64,000 bases of DNA, from positions 30,288,382 through 30,352,381 of the forward strand of contig JAJLRJ010000006.1 of the NCBI GenBank assembly GCA_024195265.1, in the 5' to 3' direction. The notes beneath the pieces were generated by a model. That model ran no database searches, was not told where the DNA came from, and saw nothing but the letters and a program-made list of their open reading frames with translations. A program made the translations under genes and the position numbers. The stretch comes from Dendrophyllia cribrosa. Its lineage: Eukaryota; Cnidaria; Anthozoa; Scleractinia; Dendrophylliidae. Of this stretch, positions 1 through 8,162 are shown piece by piece (the stretch's first letter is position 1; every line of letters starts with the position of its first letter).

Positions 1-1
1 A

Positions 2-112
2 CTAAAAGACATTGTGGAGAAACGTCCACAACTGCGAACGAAAGCGTGGAACAGAATTGTGGAATATTTCGATCAAAATGACATTGTTTTGAAGTTCCTT
101 GGAAGCTTGTAA
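2..112 (+). CDS. 3' end of an unidentified Polinton gene (partial)
   Basis: The first reading frame runs open from the window edge to a TAA at 110-112 and gives 36 residues, starting Leu-Lys-Asp-Ile-Val-Glu-Lys and ending Leu-Gly-Ser-Leu. It is followed by an AATAAA at 172, which fits a real gene end. The 5' part is outside the window and the fragment is too short to assign. Confidence 0.5.
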   Translation, partial: LKDIVEKRPQLRTKAWNRIVEYFDQNDIVLKFLGSL

Positions 113-171
113 AAGAAGAGACTGATTCATTTTCATGTTTTTTTATTCATGTTTTGAAAAAATACAATGTT

Positions 172-186
172 AATAAAACTTTTATT
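172..186. terminator. Palindromic bidirectional polyadenylation signal
   Basis: AATAAAACTTTTATT is a perfect inverted repeat that gives AATAAA on both strands. It lies between the plus-strand gene ending at 112 and the minus-strand gene ending at 182. The stop codon of the minus gene is inside the signal. It probably ends both convergent transcripts. Confidence 0.65.
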
Positions 187-637
187 GAATGAAACGATTC
201 CACTTGAATAAACGATCTATTTCATCATGAGTAAAACATAAATACTCATAATCAAAGATACCTGTCCCTTTTGAAATATGACACGAGAAAATGGTCACAT
301 AAAGTTCCAGCACTGCTTCAGTGGGTCTCAATACTTTCCAGAAAAAGTCTTCGTTTATGAAACGAAAATCTCTTTTGAGTTCCAGCAGTTCGTTTGGCAT
401 CACTCTCCGTCGGTTTTCTACGGTAGCAAAGGAAATAGATTTCAAATTTATTCGAACGTGTTCTTTCAAATTGTCTTGATACTTCATCCATTCTTCGGAA
501 AAAGCAAAAGCTGAAGGGGGTGTCAAATGTTCTGGGTCGTTGCACAAAAGTTCACAACAAATGCACCATACCCACTGCCTTTTCCAATTGTTGCTTTGCA
601 TTTCATCCTGAATGTTTTTGTCCGCAATCACATACAT
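182..637 (-). CDS. Uncharacterised Polinton accessory protein, 151 aa
   Basis: An open frame of 151 residues starts at an ATG at 637 and stops inside an AATAAA signal. The N-terminal part has Trp and Cys clusters (residues about 18-35, with a CICC motif). The rest is mixed charged helix and strand. No family is recognised. It is the last gene of a minus-strand run of five ORFs that overlap or nearly touch, overlapping the preceding gene by 35 bases, so it is probably co-transcribed with the SLOG-like gene. Confidence 0.6.
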   Translation of the reverse strand: MYVIADKNIQDEMQSNNWKRQWVWCICCELLCNDPEHLTPPSAFAFSEEWMKYQDNLKEHVRINLKSISFATVENRRRVMPNELLELKRDFRFINEDFFWKVLRPTEAVLELYVTIFSCHISKGTGIFDYEYLCFTHDEIDRLFKWNRFIQ

Positions 638-791
638 CTTTGGACAAGATGTTGATTTCAGTGAGAGCTTCTAAGTAACAATCATAGGCGATTTCTCGTG
701 TACTTTTTCCTTTGCCGAGTTCTTTTAGAATACGACCTCGTAAATAGTCTTTGTAAGTTTTGAAATTAAGCTCCTCGCAGTTATCAGCCAT
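603..791 (-). CDS. Small uncharacterised accessory protein, 62 aa
   Basis: The ATG at 791 gives 62 residues, MADNCEEL to KHSG. The C-terminal end has a Cys-x-Cys-x3-His arrangement that could bind metal, and the middle is helical and charged. It overlaps both neighbours (8 bases upstream, 35 downstream), as in a compact viral transcription unit. The function is unknown. Confidence 0.5.
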   Translation of the reverse strand: MADNCEELNFKTYKDYLRGRILKELGKGKSTREIAYDCYLEALTEINILSKDVCDCGQKHSG

Positions 792-1050
792 CAACTTCTC
801 TTGTAACGTTATTAATTGTTTGATTGTCTAACCCAAGTGCCTCTCCAAAGTCCTCCAACCAATGAGTATAGCACTGACTGAAAGTGTAACCTGCTGCAAT
901 ACCCCTTTTGACTCTTTCTTCAAGGTAGGCTTCCTCTGAAGCAAAATTGTCTGGTCTCAAGTCTCGGTAATAGTCTTTCATAATGACTCTTGTCTCTTTT
1001 GTTTCGCTGCTTTTATAGCTTTTCTTTGCAAGTGATTTGCATGAAGCCAT
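784..1050 (-). CDS. Small uncharacterised accessory protein, 88 aa
   Basis: The start codon is the ATG at 1050, giving 88 residues. The N-terminus is Lys/Ser-rich. The second half looks like a small helical domain (about residues 25-80) with DYYRDLRP and YTHWLEDFGEALGL as the most ordered stretches. The frame overlaps the upstream ORF by 73 bases in another phase. An internal ATG (MKDYYRDL) at 981 would remove nearly all of that overlap and could be the true start. No family is recognised. Confidence 0.5.
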   Translation of the reverse strand: MASCKSLAKKSYKSSETKETRVIMKDYYRDLRPDNFASEEAYLEERVKRGIAAGYTFSQCYTHWLEDFGEALGLDNQTINNVTREVDG

Positions 1051-1202
1051 GCTCGCAGTTTTATACGTTTTTTTTGAAAGATTGACAACCTTGTTGCAAT
1101 TTCATCTTCGTCTGTGATTGGTTCTCGCTCAATGACGAAACGATTTTCTTGAACAGGAAAAACGACTTCAATTTGAGGCAAAAACTGAACTCTTTTTTCC
1201 AT
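978..1202 (-). CDS. Small basic uncharacterised protein, 74 aa
   Basis: The ATG at 1202 lies three bases beyond the stop codon of the SLOG-like gene, which suggests reinitiation or a shared transcript. The 74-residue product has an acidic middle and a strongly basic C-terminal half (QKKRIKLRAWLHANHLQRK), so nucleic-acid binding is possible. No homologue is recognised. Confidence 0.5.
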   Translation of the reverse strand: MEKRVQFLPQIEVVFPVQENRFVIEREPITDEDEIATRLSIFQKKRIKLRAWLHANHLQRKAIKAAKQKRQESL

Positions 1203-1205
1203 TTT

Positions 1206-1931
1206 TCAAATTGTGAAATTGTCAAGATTGCTACAGATATCTTCTACTTGTTTTTCTAGGCAGAAAGTTCGTCTGAACAAATTTCGAATTTCTTGTTGAG
1301 TTTCAGCAGAAATGATCCTTGAGCCAACTATGGCGCTTGTTTTATGAAGAACAGGGTAATGTTGTCGAGGCGGAACATGCCTGTTTAAAGGAGACCAACC
1401 AACGGATCCTAGTGGTACAAAACGGAAATCTTTGATCCATTTTTGATTCTCATCCCAATGGTAATGAACCGCTTCATACCACTGCTTGGTATTTACATCG
1501 TAGACGGTCACATTTTTGTGATTGTCTATCGCCATTTGAACAGACCAGCCAGTTCCTCCTTTCATACTTTTCATGTTTGGCACCAATTCTCCAAAAGCAA
1601 AAACATGGGTCACATCTTTAATTATGTGGTAATTTCGTTGCAGCAGTTGTTGAAAATAAATGTTCTTCGATTGGGAGGAGAGATTTCTTTTTAAGGTTTC
1701 GTTGGCTTTTTGAATGAAAGGGTCGGCTTCCTTCAATTCTTCATTCGTGAGAGGGGTAACCGTTCTTGCTCTTGGATGGGTTGGTCCAACTTTTATATTC
1801 ACCTTAAACCCCATCTGTAAAGCATAGTCTTCAGCTGTCTGATCAGTTCCTTTGCACCCTCCTGTGTACAATTGAAAATCGTTCCCAATGGGAAGATTCA
1901 TGTATTCGTCTCTCCAAATGTAGCTCTCCAT
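1206..1931 (-). CDS. SLOG-superfamily Rossmann-like nucleotide-binding protein
   Basis: The protein is 241 residues from the ATG at 1931. It has a Rossmann-type opening, LYTGGCKGTD at 21-30, then a PRAR motif at 53-56, LLQRN at 96-100 and a second glycine motif KGGTGWSVQMA at 124-134. This order (GG.xGxD, then LLxRN, then GGTGWxVQ) is what I know from SLOG-type proteins of the YspA/DprA-like superfamily, which bind or process nucleotides or NAD-derived signals. The C-terminal 80 residues are not recognised. The upstream continuation of the frame (1932-2054) is made of 29-bp promoter repeats and was rejected. A TATA box at 1966-1973 lies about 35 bases before the ATG. SLOG membership is by motif only; the biological role is inference. 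Confidence 0.6.
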   Translation of the reverse strand: MESYIWRDEYMNLPIGNDFQLYTGGCKGTDQTAEDYALQMGFKVNIKVGPTHPRARTVTPLTNEELKEADPFIQKANETLKRNLSSQSKNIYFQQLLQRNYHIIKDVTHVFAFGELVPNMKSMKGGTGWSVQMAIDNHKNVTVYDVNTKQWYEAVHYHWDENQKWIKDFRFVPLGSVGWSPLNRHVPPRQHYPVLHKTSAIVGSRIISAETQQEIRNLFRRTFCLEKQVEDICSNLDNFTI

Positions 1932-1965
1932 CTCCACCTGCAAGAAAAATGAAAAAACACAGCAG

Positions 1966-2107
1966 TTATATAAGAGAAAAAGCTGACGTAAGACAAAAAA
2001 TAAGGGACATGTTGACGTAAGACAAAAAATAAGGGACATGTTGACGTAAGACAAAAAATAAGGGACATGCTGACGTCACAGTGACGTCATTGGATTTTGT
2101 TATAAAA
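1966..2107. promoter_or_regulatory. Divergent promoter with CREB/ATF-type site array
   Basis: Three perfect tandem copies of a 29-bp unit start at 1984, 2013 and 2042, each opening TGACGTAA. They are followed by two palindromic CRE sites TGACGTCA at 2071 and 2082. The array is framed by a minus-strand TATA box (TTATATAA, 1966-1973) and a plus-strand TATA box (TATAAAA, 2101-2107). It should drive the minus-strand SLOG block and the plus-strand GRF gene together and may respond to host bZIP factors. Confidence 0.75.
1984..2070. repeat. 29-bp tandem repeat, three perfect copies
   Basis: The unit TGACGTAAGACAAAAAATAA plus GGGACATGT is repeated without any change at 1984-2012, 2013-2041 and 2042-2070. 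Perfect identity implies recent expansion or selection on the factor-binding sites. Confidence 0.9.
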
Positions 2108-2144
2108 AAAGGTGTGAAGTTTATATTTTTGTTCACTTTTGGAG

Positions 2145-3248
2145 ATGCCGAAACAAATAAAGATGACAGATCCTCCTCCTCCGAAGAGAAAGACGAAACC
2201 TGCGAAAATACCAGCAGGAAAAAAGAAAAAGAAAGATGAAGAAGTTGTAGAAGTGATCCATGTGGAAGACGCAGGAGTGACTGAAGCAATTCAGATGTTA
2301 CCTCCTTTTATACCCAACGAGCAGTCTGAAGTCGGTGAACCTTTCATTGTCGAGGAAGTTATTGAAACAAACTTCCCCACTTCTATTCCAAAGGTGTTCA
2401 AATTATCAGATGCTGAACCTTTGAAGCAAAAGGCAAGTGACATCCCCATGACAAATGTTCCAAGAGCTGCCGGAATTGGTCAAATGCATCTTCCGTTACC
2501 GCCGAAGATCACTCCTCAATGTCCCATCCATTTTGTTGAGATTGCAGAAAAACTCAGCAAGAGCAAAACATTCAGTTACTTTGATTGCCCCACCAATTGT
2601 TGCTGCTTGTTTGCTGCCAAAGGAGAAGAAGATGGATACATGTACGCGGTTATTACCTGTTTGAGTGATGAGATCAAAGAAGCCTGGCGAAGACAACCAT
2701 TGCGATGCAAGTGCCAAAAGCTTTTGAGCCTGAGACGTAGTCGATCTGAGAAGAATTACGGGCGATTGTACCTCAGCTGTCGTTGGAGGGAATGTGGCTA
2801 CTTCCAGTGGGGTGATCTTCCTCTGTCTGCGAACAATCAAGATCATCACTTCAACCAGAATTTGATGAACCTATCAAAAGAGACTGAAACTCAGGGTGTA
2901 GGGGCGAGAAAATGGTACATCGAGGGTCCTTACTTCTACGATGACGGCAATTACCCTGACGAGATACTGATGGCAGATGATGGAAAGAATACCATCATGG
3001 CACCCCCAGAATTGGCTGGTCTTCTGTGGAGAGAAACGGCTGAAAGAAAGGAGAAAAAAGAAGCAGCTGCGAAACAGCAAGAGAACCAGCTAACAACAAG
3101 AATGTTCTACAGCAACTTCTCGAGTAATCCCCCTCAGCTTGTTCCCACTACCAGTTTTGGAGTGACAGTTCCAACTACAAGTTTTGGTGGTGGAGTAGGT
3201 TTCGGTGCAGCACCACTTGCTCACCCCAACCGCGGAGGTCTGTTTTGA
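2145..3248 (+). CDS. GRF-type zinc finger protein of the Polinton
   Basis: The first ATG after the TATA box is at 2145 and gives 367 residues. The N-terminus is Lys/Pro-rich with an NLS-like KKKKK stretch. A Cys/His module follows (C126-x2-H129, C148-x3-C152), then a clear GRF zinc finger: C188-x-C190, an RLYLSC strand at C212, C217 and the terminal YFQW. The C-terminus is low complexity (Ser/Phe/Gly). GRF fingers bind single-stranded nucleic acid in TOP3A, APEX2 and related repair proteins, so a role in replication or DNA handling is likely. It is the first rightward gene after the CRE promoter and is probably early. It ends at 3248 with no overlap. Confidence 0.7.
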   Translation: MPKQIKMTDPPPPKRKTKPAKIPAGKKKKKDEEVVEVIHVEDAGVTEAIQMLPPFIPNEQSEVGEPFIVEEVIETNFPTSIPKVFKLSDAEPLKQKASDIPMTNVPRAAGIGQMHLPLPPKITPQCPIHFVEIAEKLSKSKTFSYFDCPTNCCCLFAAKGEEDGYMYAVITCLSDEIKEAWRRQPLRCKCQKLLSLRRSRSEKNYGRLYLSCRWRECGYFQWGDLPLSANNQDHHFNQNLMNLSKETETQGVGARKWYIEGPYFYDDGNYPDEILMADDGKNTIMAPPELAGLLWRETAERKEKKEAAAKQQENQLTTRMFYSNFSSNPPQLVPTTSFGVTVPTTSFGGGVGFGAAPLAHPNRGGLF

Positions 3249-3283
3249 AAACATTGACAACTTGAAACATTGACAGTTTTTGC

Positions 3284-3291
3284 TATAAAAG
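3284..3291 (+). promoter_or_regulatory. TATA box for the 3319/3635 gene pair
   Basis: TATAAAAG lies 35 bases before the ATG at 3319. It is the only plausible core promoter between the GRF gene and the integrase, so the small ORF and the integrase probably share a transcript. Confidence 0.6.
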
Positions 3292-3318
3292 AACGTTTTG
3301 TTCTAATATTCAATAAAG

Positions 3319-3690
3319 ATGAGTTTAATTTTGAAAACAATGTGTGATTTTTTGTGGAATTGGGGGCGATGGGTACTCATGAAATGGGTATGTCGAGCTT
3401 TGTATCTACAATATGGATTGGAGGCGGATTCTATGATTCCTGTAGAAGATGCTGATCCAATCAAGGTATTTAAAGAGACGAAAACCAATGAGAATCTAAA
3501 GCGATTCATTCCTTTTGTGCTCTGGTTGAAAAAGCATCCAAGAAGTTTTCATTTTTTCTGTAAAATCGAAAAAGATTTTCCCAATTTGGTTCCATCCCTT
3601 TCTTCGCTGCTGCGAATGAAATTTTCATCGAGAGATGCCCAAAAAAAAGAAAGTGACAGCGAGAAAGAAATCGATTCTTTCGGATTCTGA
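3319..3690 (+). CDS. Uncharacterised protein overlapping the integrase start, 123 aa
   Basis: The ATG at 3319 follows a TATA box by 35 bases. The product has a Trp-rich hydrophobic start (residues 1-35), a mixed middle and an acidic, Ser-rich tail (SDSEKEIDSF). Its last 56 bases overlap the first codons of the integrase in another frame. No family is recognised. The promoter spacing supports a real gene. Confidence 0.5.
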   Translation: MSLILKTMCDFLWNWGRWVLMKWVCRALYLQYGLEADSMIPVEDADPIKVFKETKTNENLKRFIPFVLWLKKHPRSFHFFCKIEKDFPNLVPSLSSLLRMKFSSRDAQKKESDSEKEIDSFGF

Positions 3691-4720
3691 ATTGAGAAAA
3701 AGTTACAACGATCCGGATGGAGAAGGAAGTTTGGGTGGAGTAGCAAGATTTGCTAAAGCTCATGGTATTTCATTGGGGCGAGCCAAACGAGTCCTCCAAA
3801 AAGATTTGGGGTATACCTTGCATAAACCTCAACGAAGACGTTTTCAGACATTGAAAGTGAAAGCGTATGGAATTGATCATCAATGGGTAGCCGATTTAGT
3901 GGAAGTTCAAACTATTGCTCGTTACAACAAAGGCTACAAGTACCTTTTGACAGTGGTGGATGTTTTGTCCAAGTATGGATGGGTGCAACCTCTCAAAAAC
4001 AAAACAGGGATTGAATTGGTCAAAGCTTTTGAAAAGATTTTGAAAACAGGAAGAAAACCCATTCAATTGCAGACAGATCGTGGAAAAGAATTTTACAATC
4101 AAACGTTCCAATCATTTCTGAAAGAGGAGAAGATTCATCATTTTTCTACACATGGAGATGCCAAAGCCAGTATGGTGGAACGATTTAATCGGACTTTGAA
4201 AGGGCGAATGTACCGTTACTTTACGGCAGCCAATACTCTTCGTTTTGAAGATGTTCTTCAATCTTTGGTTCGAGGGTATAATGCAACGAGACATCGAAAC
4301 ATTGGAATGGCTCCCAGAGATGTGAACTCGAAGAATCAAGGAGCAGTTTGGAAGCGCTTGTACGAGTCTCAGAAGAAAGCCAAACGACCGAAGTTCAAAG
4401 TGGGAGATCGCGTTCGATTGAACAAGAAACATCGCACTTTTAAAAAAAGTTATTTGCCGGGTTGGACCGAAGAGGTGTTCATTGTCAAACGAGTCATAAA
4501 AGGAACAATTCCCACCTACAAGATTCAGGAGTGGGACGAATCCCCTCTGGAAGGAACTTTTTATGAGCAAGATTTGCAAAAAGTTCAAGTGGATGATGAG
4601 GATTTGTTCCGAATCGAAAAAGTATTAAAGAGGAAACGAGGGCAAGTTCTTGTGCAGTGGAAAGGTTGGCCCGACAAATACAACACGTGGATTTCAAGTA
4701 AATCTATTCAAAAAACATGA
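3635..4720 (+). CDS. Polinton integrase (rve DDE fold with C-terminal chromodomain)
   Basis: The protein is 361 residues. It begins MPKKKKV, close to a classical monopartite nuclear localisation signal. The catalytic core has D87 (VADLVEV), D148 (LQTDRGKEF) and E182 (ASMVERFNRTLKG), with 33 residues between the last two, as in retrovirus-type integrases that insert double-stranded element ends. An SH3-like stretch (FKVGDRVRL) follows. The last 40 residues form a chromodomain (FRIEKVLKRKRG, VQWKGWPDKYNTWI), which in other elements steers insertion toward modified histone tails. No N-terminal HHCC zinc motif is visible; a helix-turn-helix-like region (residues 15-60) takes its place. The stop overlaps the next start in an ATGA. 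Confidence 0.93.
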   Translation: MPKKKKVTARKKSILSDSELRKSYNDPDGEGSLGGVARFAKAHGISLGRAKRVLQKDLGYTLHKPQRRRFQTLKVKAYGIDHQWVADLVEVQTIARYNKGYKYLLTVVDVLSKYGWVQPLKNKTGIELVKAFEKILKTGRKPIQLQTDRGKEFYNQTFQSFLKEEKIHHFSTHGDAKASMVERFNRTLKGRMYRYFTAANTLRFEDVLQSLVRGYNATRHRNIGMAPRDVNSKNQGAVWKRLYESQKKAKRPKFKVGDRVRLNKKHRTFKKSYLPGWTEEVFIVKRVIKGTIPTYKIQEWDESPLEGTFYEQDLQKVQVDDEDLFRIEKVLKRKRGQVLVQWKGWPDKYNTWISSKSIQKT

Positions 4721-5886
4721 ATTCTTTTTACGTTGTGGTACCAAGTCAGGCGAGTCCTGTCGAGTTTCCTTCGAATCATCCTTGTCATTTCAAAGTACGA
4801 TTGGCAACACCTTTGAACTTCGAAGAGAGTGGATGGACTGTCGGAATGACTAGTATCTCTTTACCAGGATGCAATACATTGGAAGAATGCGGAATGGGTC
4901 CTCTTTTTGGACTTGATCGTAATACACCTCAAGAAGATGTTGACGAATATCTCTTTGGGACTGTCTCGTGGTTTGAAGATCGTTTTAACCAGGAAAATGA
5001 ATTGCAATTGTATGAATTTACTGATGCGGTTGTCGCATCGGATTTGAAAGATAGGGAATTCAAAGATGGAGAAAGTTTCATGAAAGCATTGGTGGATAGA
5101 TGGGAGTGGAATCGTACTAAGGTAAAGAATCCGATCGATTCAAAGAGGGTGAATTCATTTTTTTACCACGATAACCCCCGTGGAGATGTTTCCCCAGAAC
5201 CTCATACTTACCTTAAATTTGAATGGATCAAGAATGGAAATCAATGCGAGTTATTTAATAACAATAACAATGTCCTTCTCAATGGTGTACTTGGAACACC
5301 TAAATTTCATTTGAATAAAAAATTTGCTTTCGCTATGGGGTGGCTTATGAAAAAAAGAGATGGGGAAGGTAAAGTAATAGTTGGTGAAGGAGCTGAATTG
5401 GTACTTGGACCAAACCTGATTCCCATGTTTGATGGTCAAGTACTGGATGGAAAGGAAAAAGATCACATTCCTGATCAAAGAAACAATGGTTGGATGGATG
5501 ATATTGGAGCCATTCATGAAAATCTTTGGGCAATTGCAGGTGAATATTTGAAACTCAGCTTGGCATGCAACTGGAAATTCATCAATTTGAATGAAGCTTT
5601 TCATAAATTGATGAGAGAGTCAAAGCATCACAGAATGTTCCACTTGTTTTCTAATGTGGGTCAAGGTGTTCTCATTGGAAACAAAGTTGACAACTTCTTG
5701 ACTGAAGTCCCTTACAAAAATGAAGGTAAAGGAGATATTTTTTTCGAACCTCACCATGTCCTCTACCACAACATTCAAAATAATTTCCTTGATATTGTTG
5801 AATGCATGCTTCGAAATACAGATGGAACCATCCCGAATTTTCAAAAGGGGTCAACCATTGTTACTCTTCACTTCAAGAAAGAATAA
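4717..5886 (+). CDS. Tandem paralogue 1, Polinton virion-type protein of unknown role
   Basis: The protein is 389 residues. It opens with a signature shared with the next two genes: FYVVVPS, VEFPSN, FKVRLATPL, then W-x-VGMTSISLP within the first 55 residues. It ends with a conserved block (FFEPHHVLYHNIQNNFLDIVE) and the closing TLHFKKE. Proteins with this start occur in invertebrate Polinton-like elements as I know them; the function is not established to my knowledge. Position between integrase and capsid genes and a beta-rich pattern suggest a structural or vertex protein, as inference. The start overlaps the integrase stop (ATGA). The stop is inside AATAAA (5882-5887). Confidence 0.75.
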   Translation: MNSFYVVVPSQASPVEFPSNHPCHFKVRLATPLNFEESGWTVGMTSISLPGCNTLEECGMGPLFGLDRNTPQEDVDEYLFGTVSWFEDRFNQENELQLYEFTDAVVASDLKDREFKDGESFMKALVDRWEWNRTKVKNPIDSKRVNSFFYHDNPRGDVSPEPHTYLKFEWIKNGNQCELFNNNNNVLLNGVLGTPKFHLNKKFAFAMGWLMKKRDGEGKVIVGEGAELVLGPNLIPMFDGQVLDGKEKDHIPDQRNNGWMDDIGAIHENLWAIAGEYLKLSLACNWKFINLNEAFHKLMRESKHHRMFHLFSNVGQGVLIGNKVDNFLTEVPYKNEGKGDIFFEPHHVLYHNIQNNFLDIVECMLRNTDGTIPNFQKGSTIVTLHFKKE

Positions 5887-5919
5887 AAAAGAGAAGGAAG
5901 CAATGAACATCAATCAATC

Positions 5920-6975
5920 ATGGAAGAGTTTTATGTGACTCTGAGAAGCAATCAAGGGGAAGTGGAGTTTCCAAACATCCGAAGCAATGAATTCAGATCT
6001 CGTTTACCCATTCCTCTTGAATTCAAAGGAGGTAGATGGAAAGTTGGATTGGTTAGTACTTCTATTCGTTCCTTTCAATCACAAAGAAGTGTATATGATA
6101 TTTTGAAGTCGCATCTCAATGTGTTAGTAAGATCGACATGGTGGTATCGGAGGAGCGAAACTCACCCTTCGTTCGACACTGCTTCCACAATTCTTTACCT
6201 CAAGGAAGTTAATTTCGACGGGGTGAAAGATGGAATTACCTTCATGAAAAGTATCGTGAATACTATTTTTCAGAGAATTCATGTATCTTTTAAAGCGGGA
6301 AACATTATTGCGACACATGTTGAACATTCAAAAGATCCTCCTATTAGTGATACACATACAAGGTTTTCAGAGCTGAAGTGGGAGAACAATGAATTGTTGC
6401 TTGTGACTAAGAATATTGATACAAGATTATTGACCGAATGGCTTCCTCAATTTCAAGTGGATAAAGACTTTGCTATCAAAATGGAGTGGTTGAAAGAATC
6501 GAAAAAAAACCCAGGAACATTTCTTTTGGGTCCCAATTTGCAAATACGCCATCGAGATAATAATAAAGTTCCTAATCCAGAGGATATGCCTGCAAGTGAG
6601 TTTTTCAAAGTTGCTGACAATTTTCTTGTTCTCAGTCATGTTTGCGAGTGGCGATTTATAAAATTGAACCTTGCTTTTAAAAAACTGTTGAAGTCAATTC
6701 AACCTCCACGATCTCCTCATTTTCAATCTCTTCTTCAAATCCACTCCAACATCACAGAAAGTTCCGTGATGGGAAAGGAAATCACAGAAGTATTGAGAGA
6801 GGTTCCTTTCTACGGCGATGGTGAAAGTTATTTTGAACCGCAGAGAGTTCATTACATCCCCATTCGTAATGATTTTATTGACATCATCTTAATTCGTCTT
6901 ATGAAAATGGATGGAACTCCGGCGGACCTGGGTGAAGGTGAAAGTTTGGTCAAACTTCATTTCAAAAAAGAATAA
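5920..6975 (+). CDS. Tandem paralogue 2 of the same family
   Basis: The protein is 351 residues with the same plan: FYVTLRS, VEFPN, FRSRLPIPLEF, W-KVGLVSTSI at the N-terminus, then a conserved GxTFMKS segment (residues about 105-115), the FAIKMEWL stretch, a CEWRFIKLNLAF motif and the closing PQRVHYIPIRNDFIDII and LHFKKE. It has clearly diverged from the first copy, so the duplication is old. The stop codon is again inside AATAAA (6971-6976). No catalytic residues can be named. Confidence 0.75.
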   Translation: MEEFYVTLRSNQGEVEFPNIRSNEFRSRLPIPLEFKGGRWKVGLVSTSIRSFQSQRSVYDILKSHLNVLVRSTWWYRRSETHPSFDTASTILYLKEVNFDGVKDGITFMKSIVNTIFQRIHVSFKAGNIIATHVEHSKDPPISDTHTRFSELKWENNELLLVTKNIDTRLLTEWLPQFQVDKDFAIKMEWLKESKKNPGTFLLGPNLQIRHRDNNKVPNPEDMPASEFFKVADNFLVLSHVCEWRFIKLNLAFKKLLKSIQPPRSPHFQSLLQIHSNITESSVMGKEITEVLREVPFYGDGESYFEPQRVHYIPIRNDFIDIILIRLMKMDGTPADLGEGESLVKLHFKKE

Positions 6976-7005
6976 AAGGAGGAAAAAGAAAATAGTAAGG
7001 TAAAA

Positions 7006-8115
7006 ATGGAAAATGAAGAAGAGTTTTACGTGTCCCTTCCCAGTCACAGCAATCGAATGGAGTTTCCAGACAATACCTCTAATAATTTCAAGATCAGATT
7101 ACCGGAACCGCTTCGTCTTTCTGGTGGACAATGGAAGGTTGGCTTGAGCAGTATTTCCCTACCAGATTCAAAACTGAATGTGTTTTTGCTTGGGTATGAC
7201 AGATCTGATTTTTTATCAACTATCAATGAGAAGGAAGCTCTCTTCGTGATTGAATACTTTGTTTATCCGACCTTTGGGACTGAACTTGAAGACGAAAATG
7301 GAAATAAATACGTCTTTGATGAACAAACTGGTTCTGTCACGAATAATCTTCGAAAGAGGATCACTTTGAATTTAGAAGACGATATTTTAGAGGATACCAA
7401 TAGTATTGAAAATGGGGTGGAATTCATGAAATTCGTCAGCGATTGGTTGGTTCAAAAACTACTTCGCACCGTTAAAGCAGATCAACGGCTAAAGGACAAC
7501 GATGCCCAAACGCTTTACCCAATATTCAAATGAAAACAGCATACGGACCATGAAGACTTAATTGTACAGCAAAAACTGAAAAGACGAAACCCAAACTTGG
7601 ATTTTGTCCGCTTTGGAATCAATTCAAAAATGGCACTTGGAATGGAATGGTTCAAAAAGAACAAGGAAGATAAATTTGAGATTGGAAGGAACTTGATGAT
7701 TGAAGATTTCAATAACCCCATCGTTGGTGATGAAAGGTTTAAAAAAAAAACATTCATTGACAATGGAATAAGCTCCGAATTTCTCATGTTGAACCCTTAC
7801 TTTACTTGGAGATTTCTGAATCTCAATAGAGCCTTTCAAACAATAATGGGGTCTCCTTCTCGTTCCCTTTTCGTATATTCAAGTGTTGGAGGAAGTAGTT
7901 TTGTTGGTGATCAGGTGGTAGATTTGTTGAGAGAAGTGGAATTCAAGAGACAGGGATTAGCAACCTCGTACTTTCAACCATTACACATTCAATATTTACC
8001 AATCCGAAACGAGTTCATTGAAATTATTCAAACTCAAATAGCGGAGACAAATGGAGCTTTGGTAAAATTTGGCGGAGGAAGTACCATTTTGACGCTTCAC
8101 TTCAAAAAAGAATAA
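7006..8115 (+). pseudogene. Tandem paralogue 3, interrupted by an in-frame TGA
   Basis: Both halves belong to the same family: the N-terminal signature (FYVSLPS, MEFPDN, FKIRLPEPL, W-KVGLSSISLP) at 7006 onward and the C-terminal signature (FTWRFLNLNRAF, PLHIQYLPIRNEFIEII, LHFKKE) up to 8115. A single TGA at 7531-7533 stops the frame after 175 residues, but the same frame is otherwise open to the end. At this position both paralogues carry Trp (in KW and EW contexts), so a TGG to TGA change is the simplest history. It is either a recent nonsense mutation, a sequence error, or a readthrough site. The stop at 8113 lies in AATAAA. Confidence 0.75.
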
Positions 8116-8162
8116 AAAGGAGAGTACTTGATCAGTTGTGAACAACAGAACAAGAAGACATC

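Noticed and set aside
1932..2054. Upstream extension of the SLOG-like frame (MSYVNMSLIFCLTS-type repeats)
   Set aside because: It is the translation of the 29-bp promoter repeats and lies upstream of the TATA box, so it is not coding.
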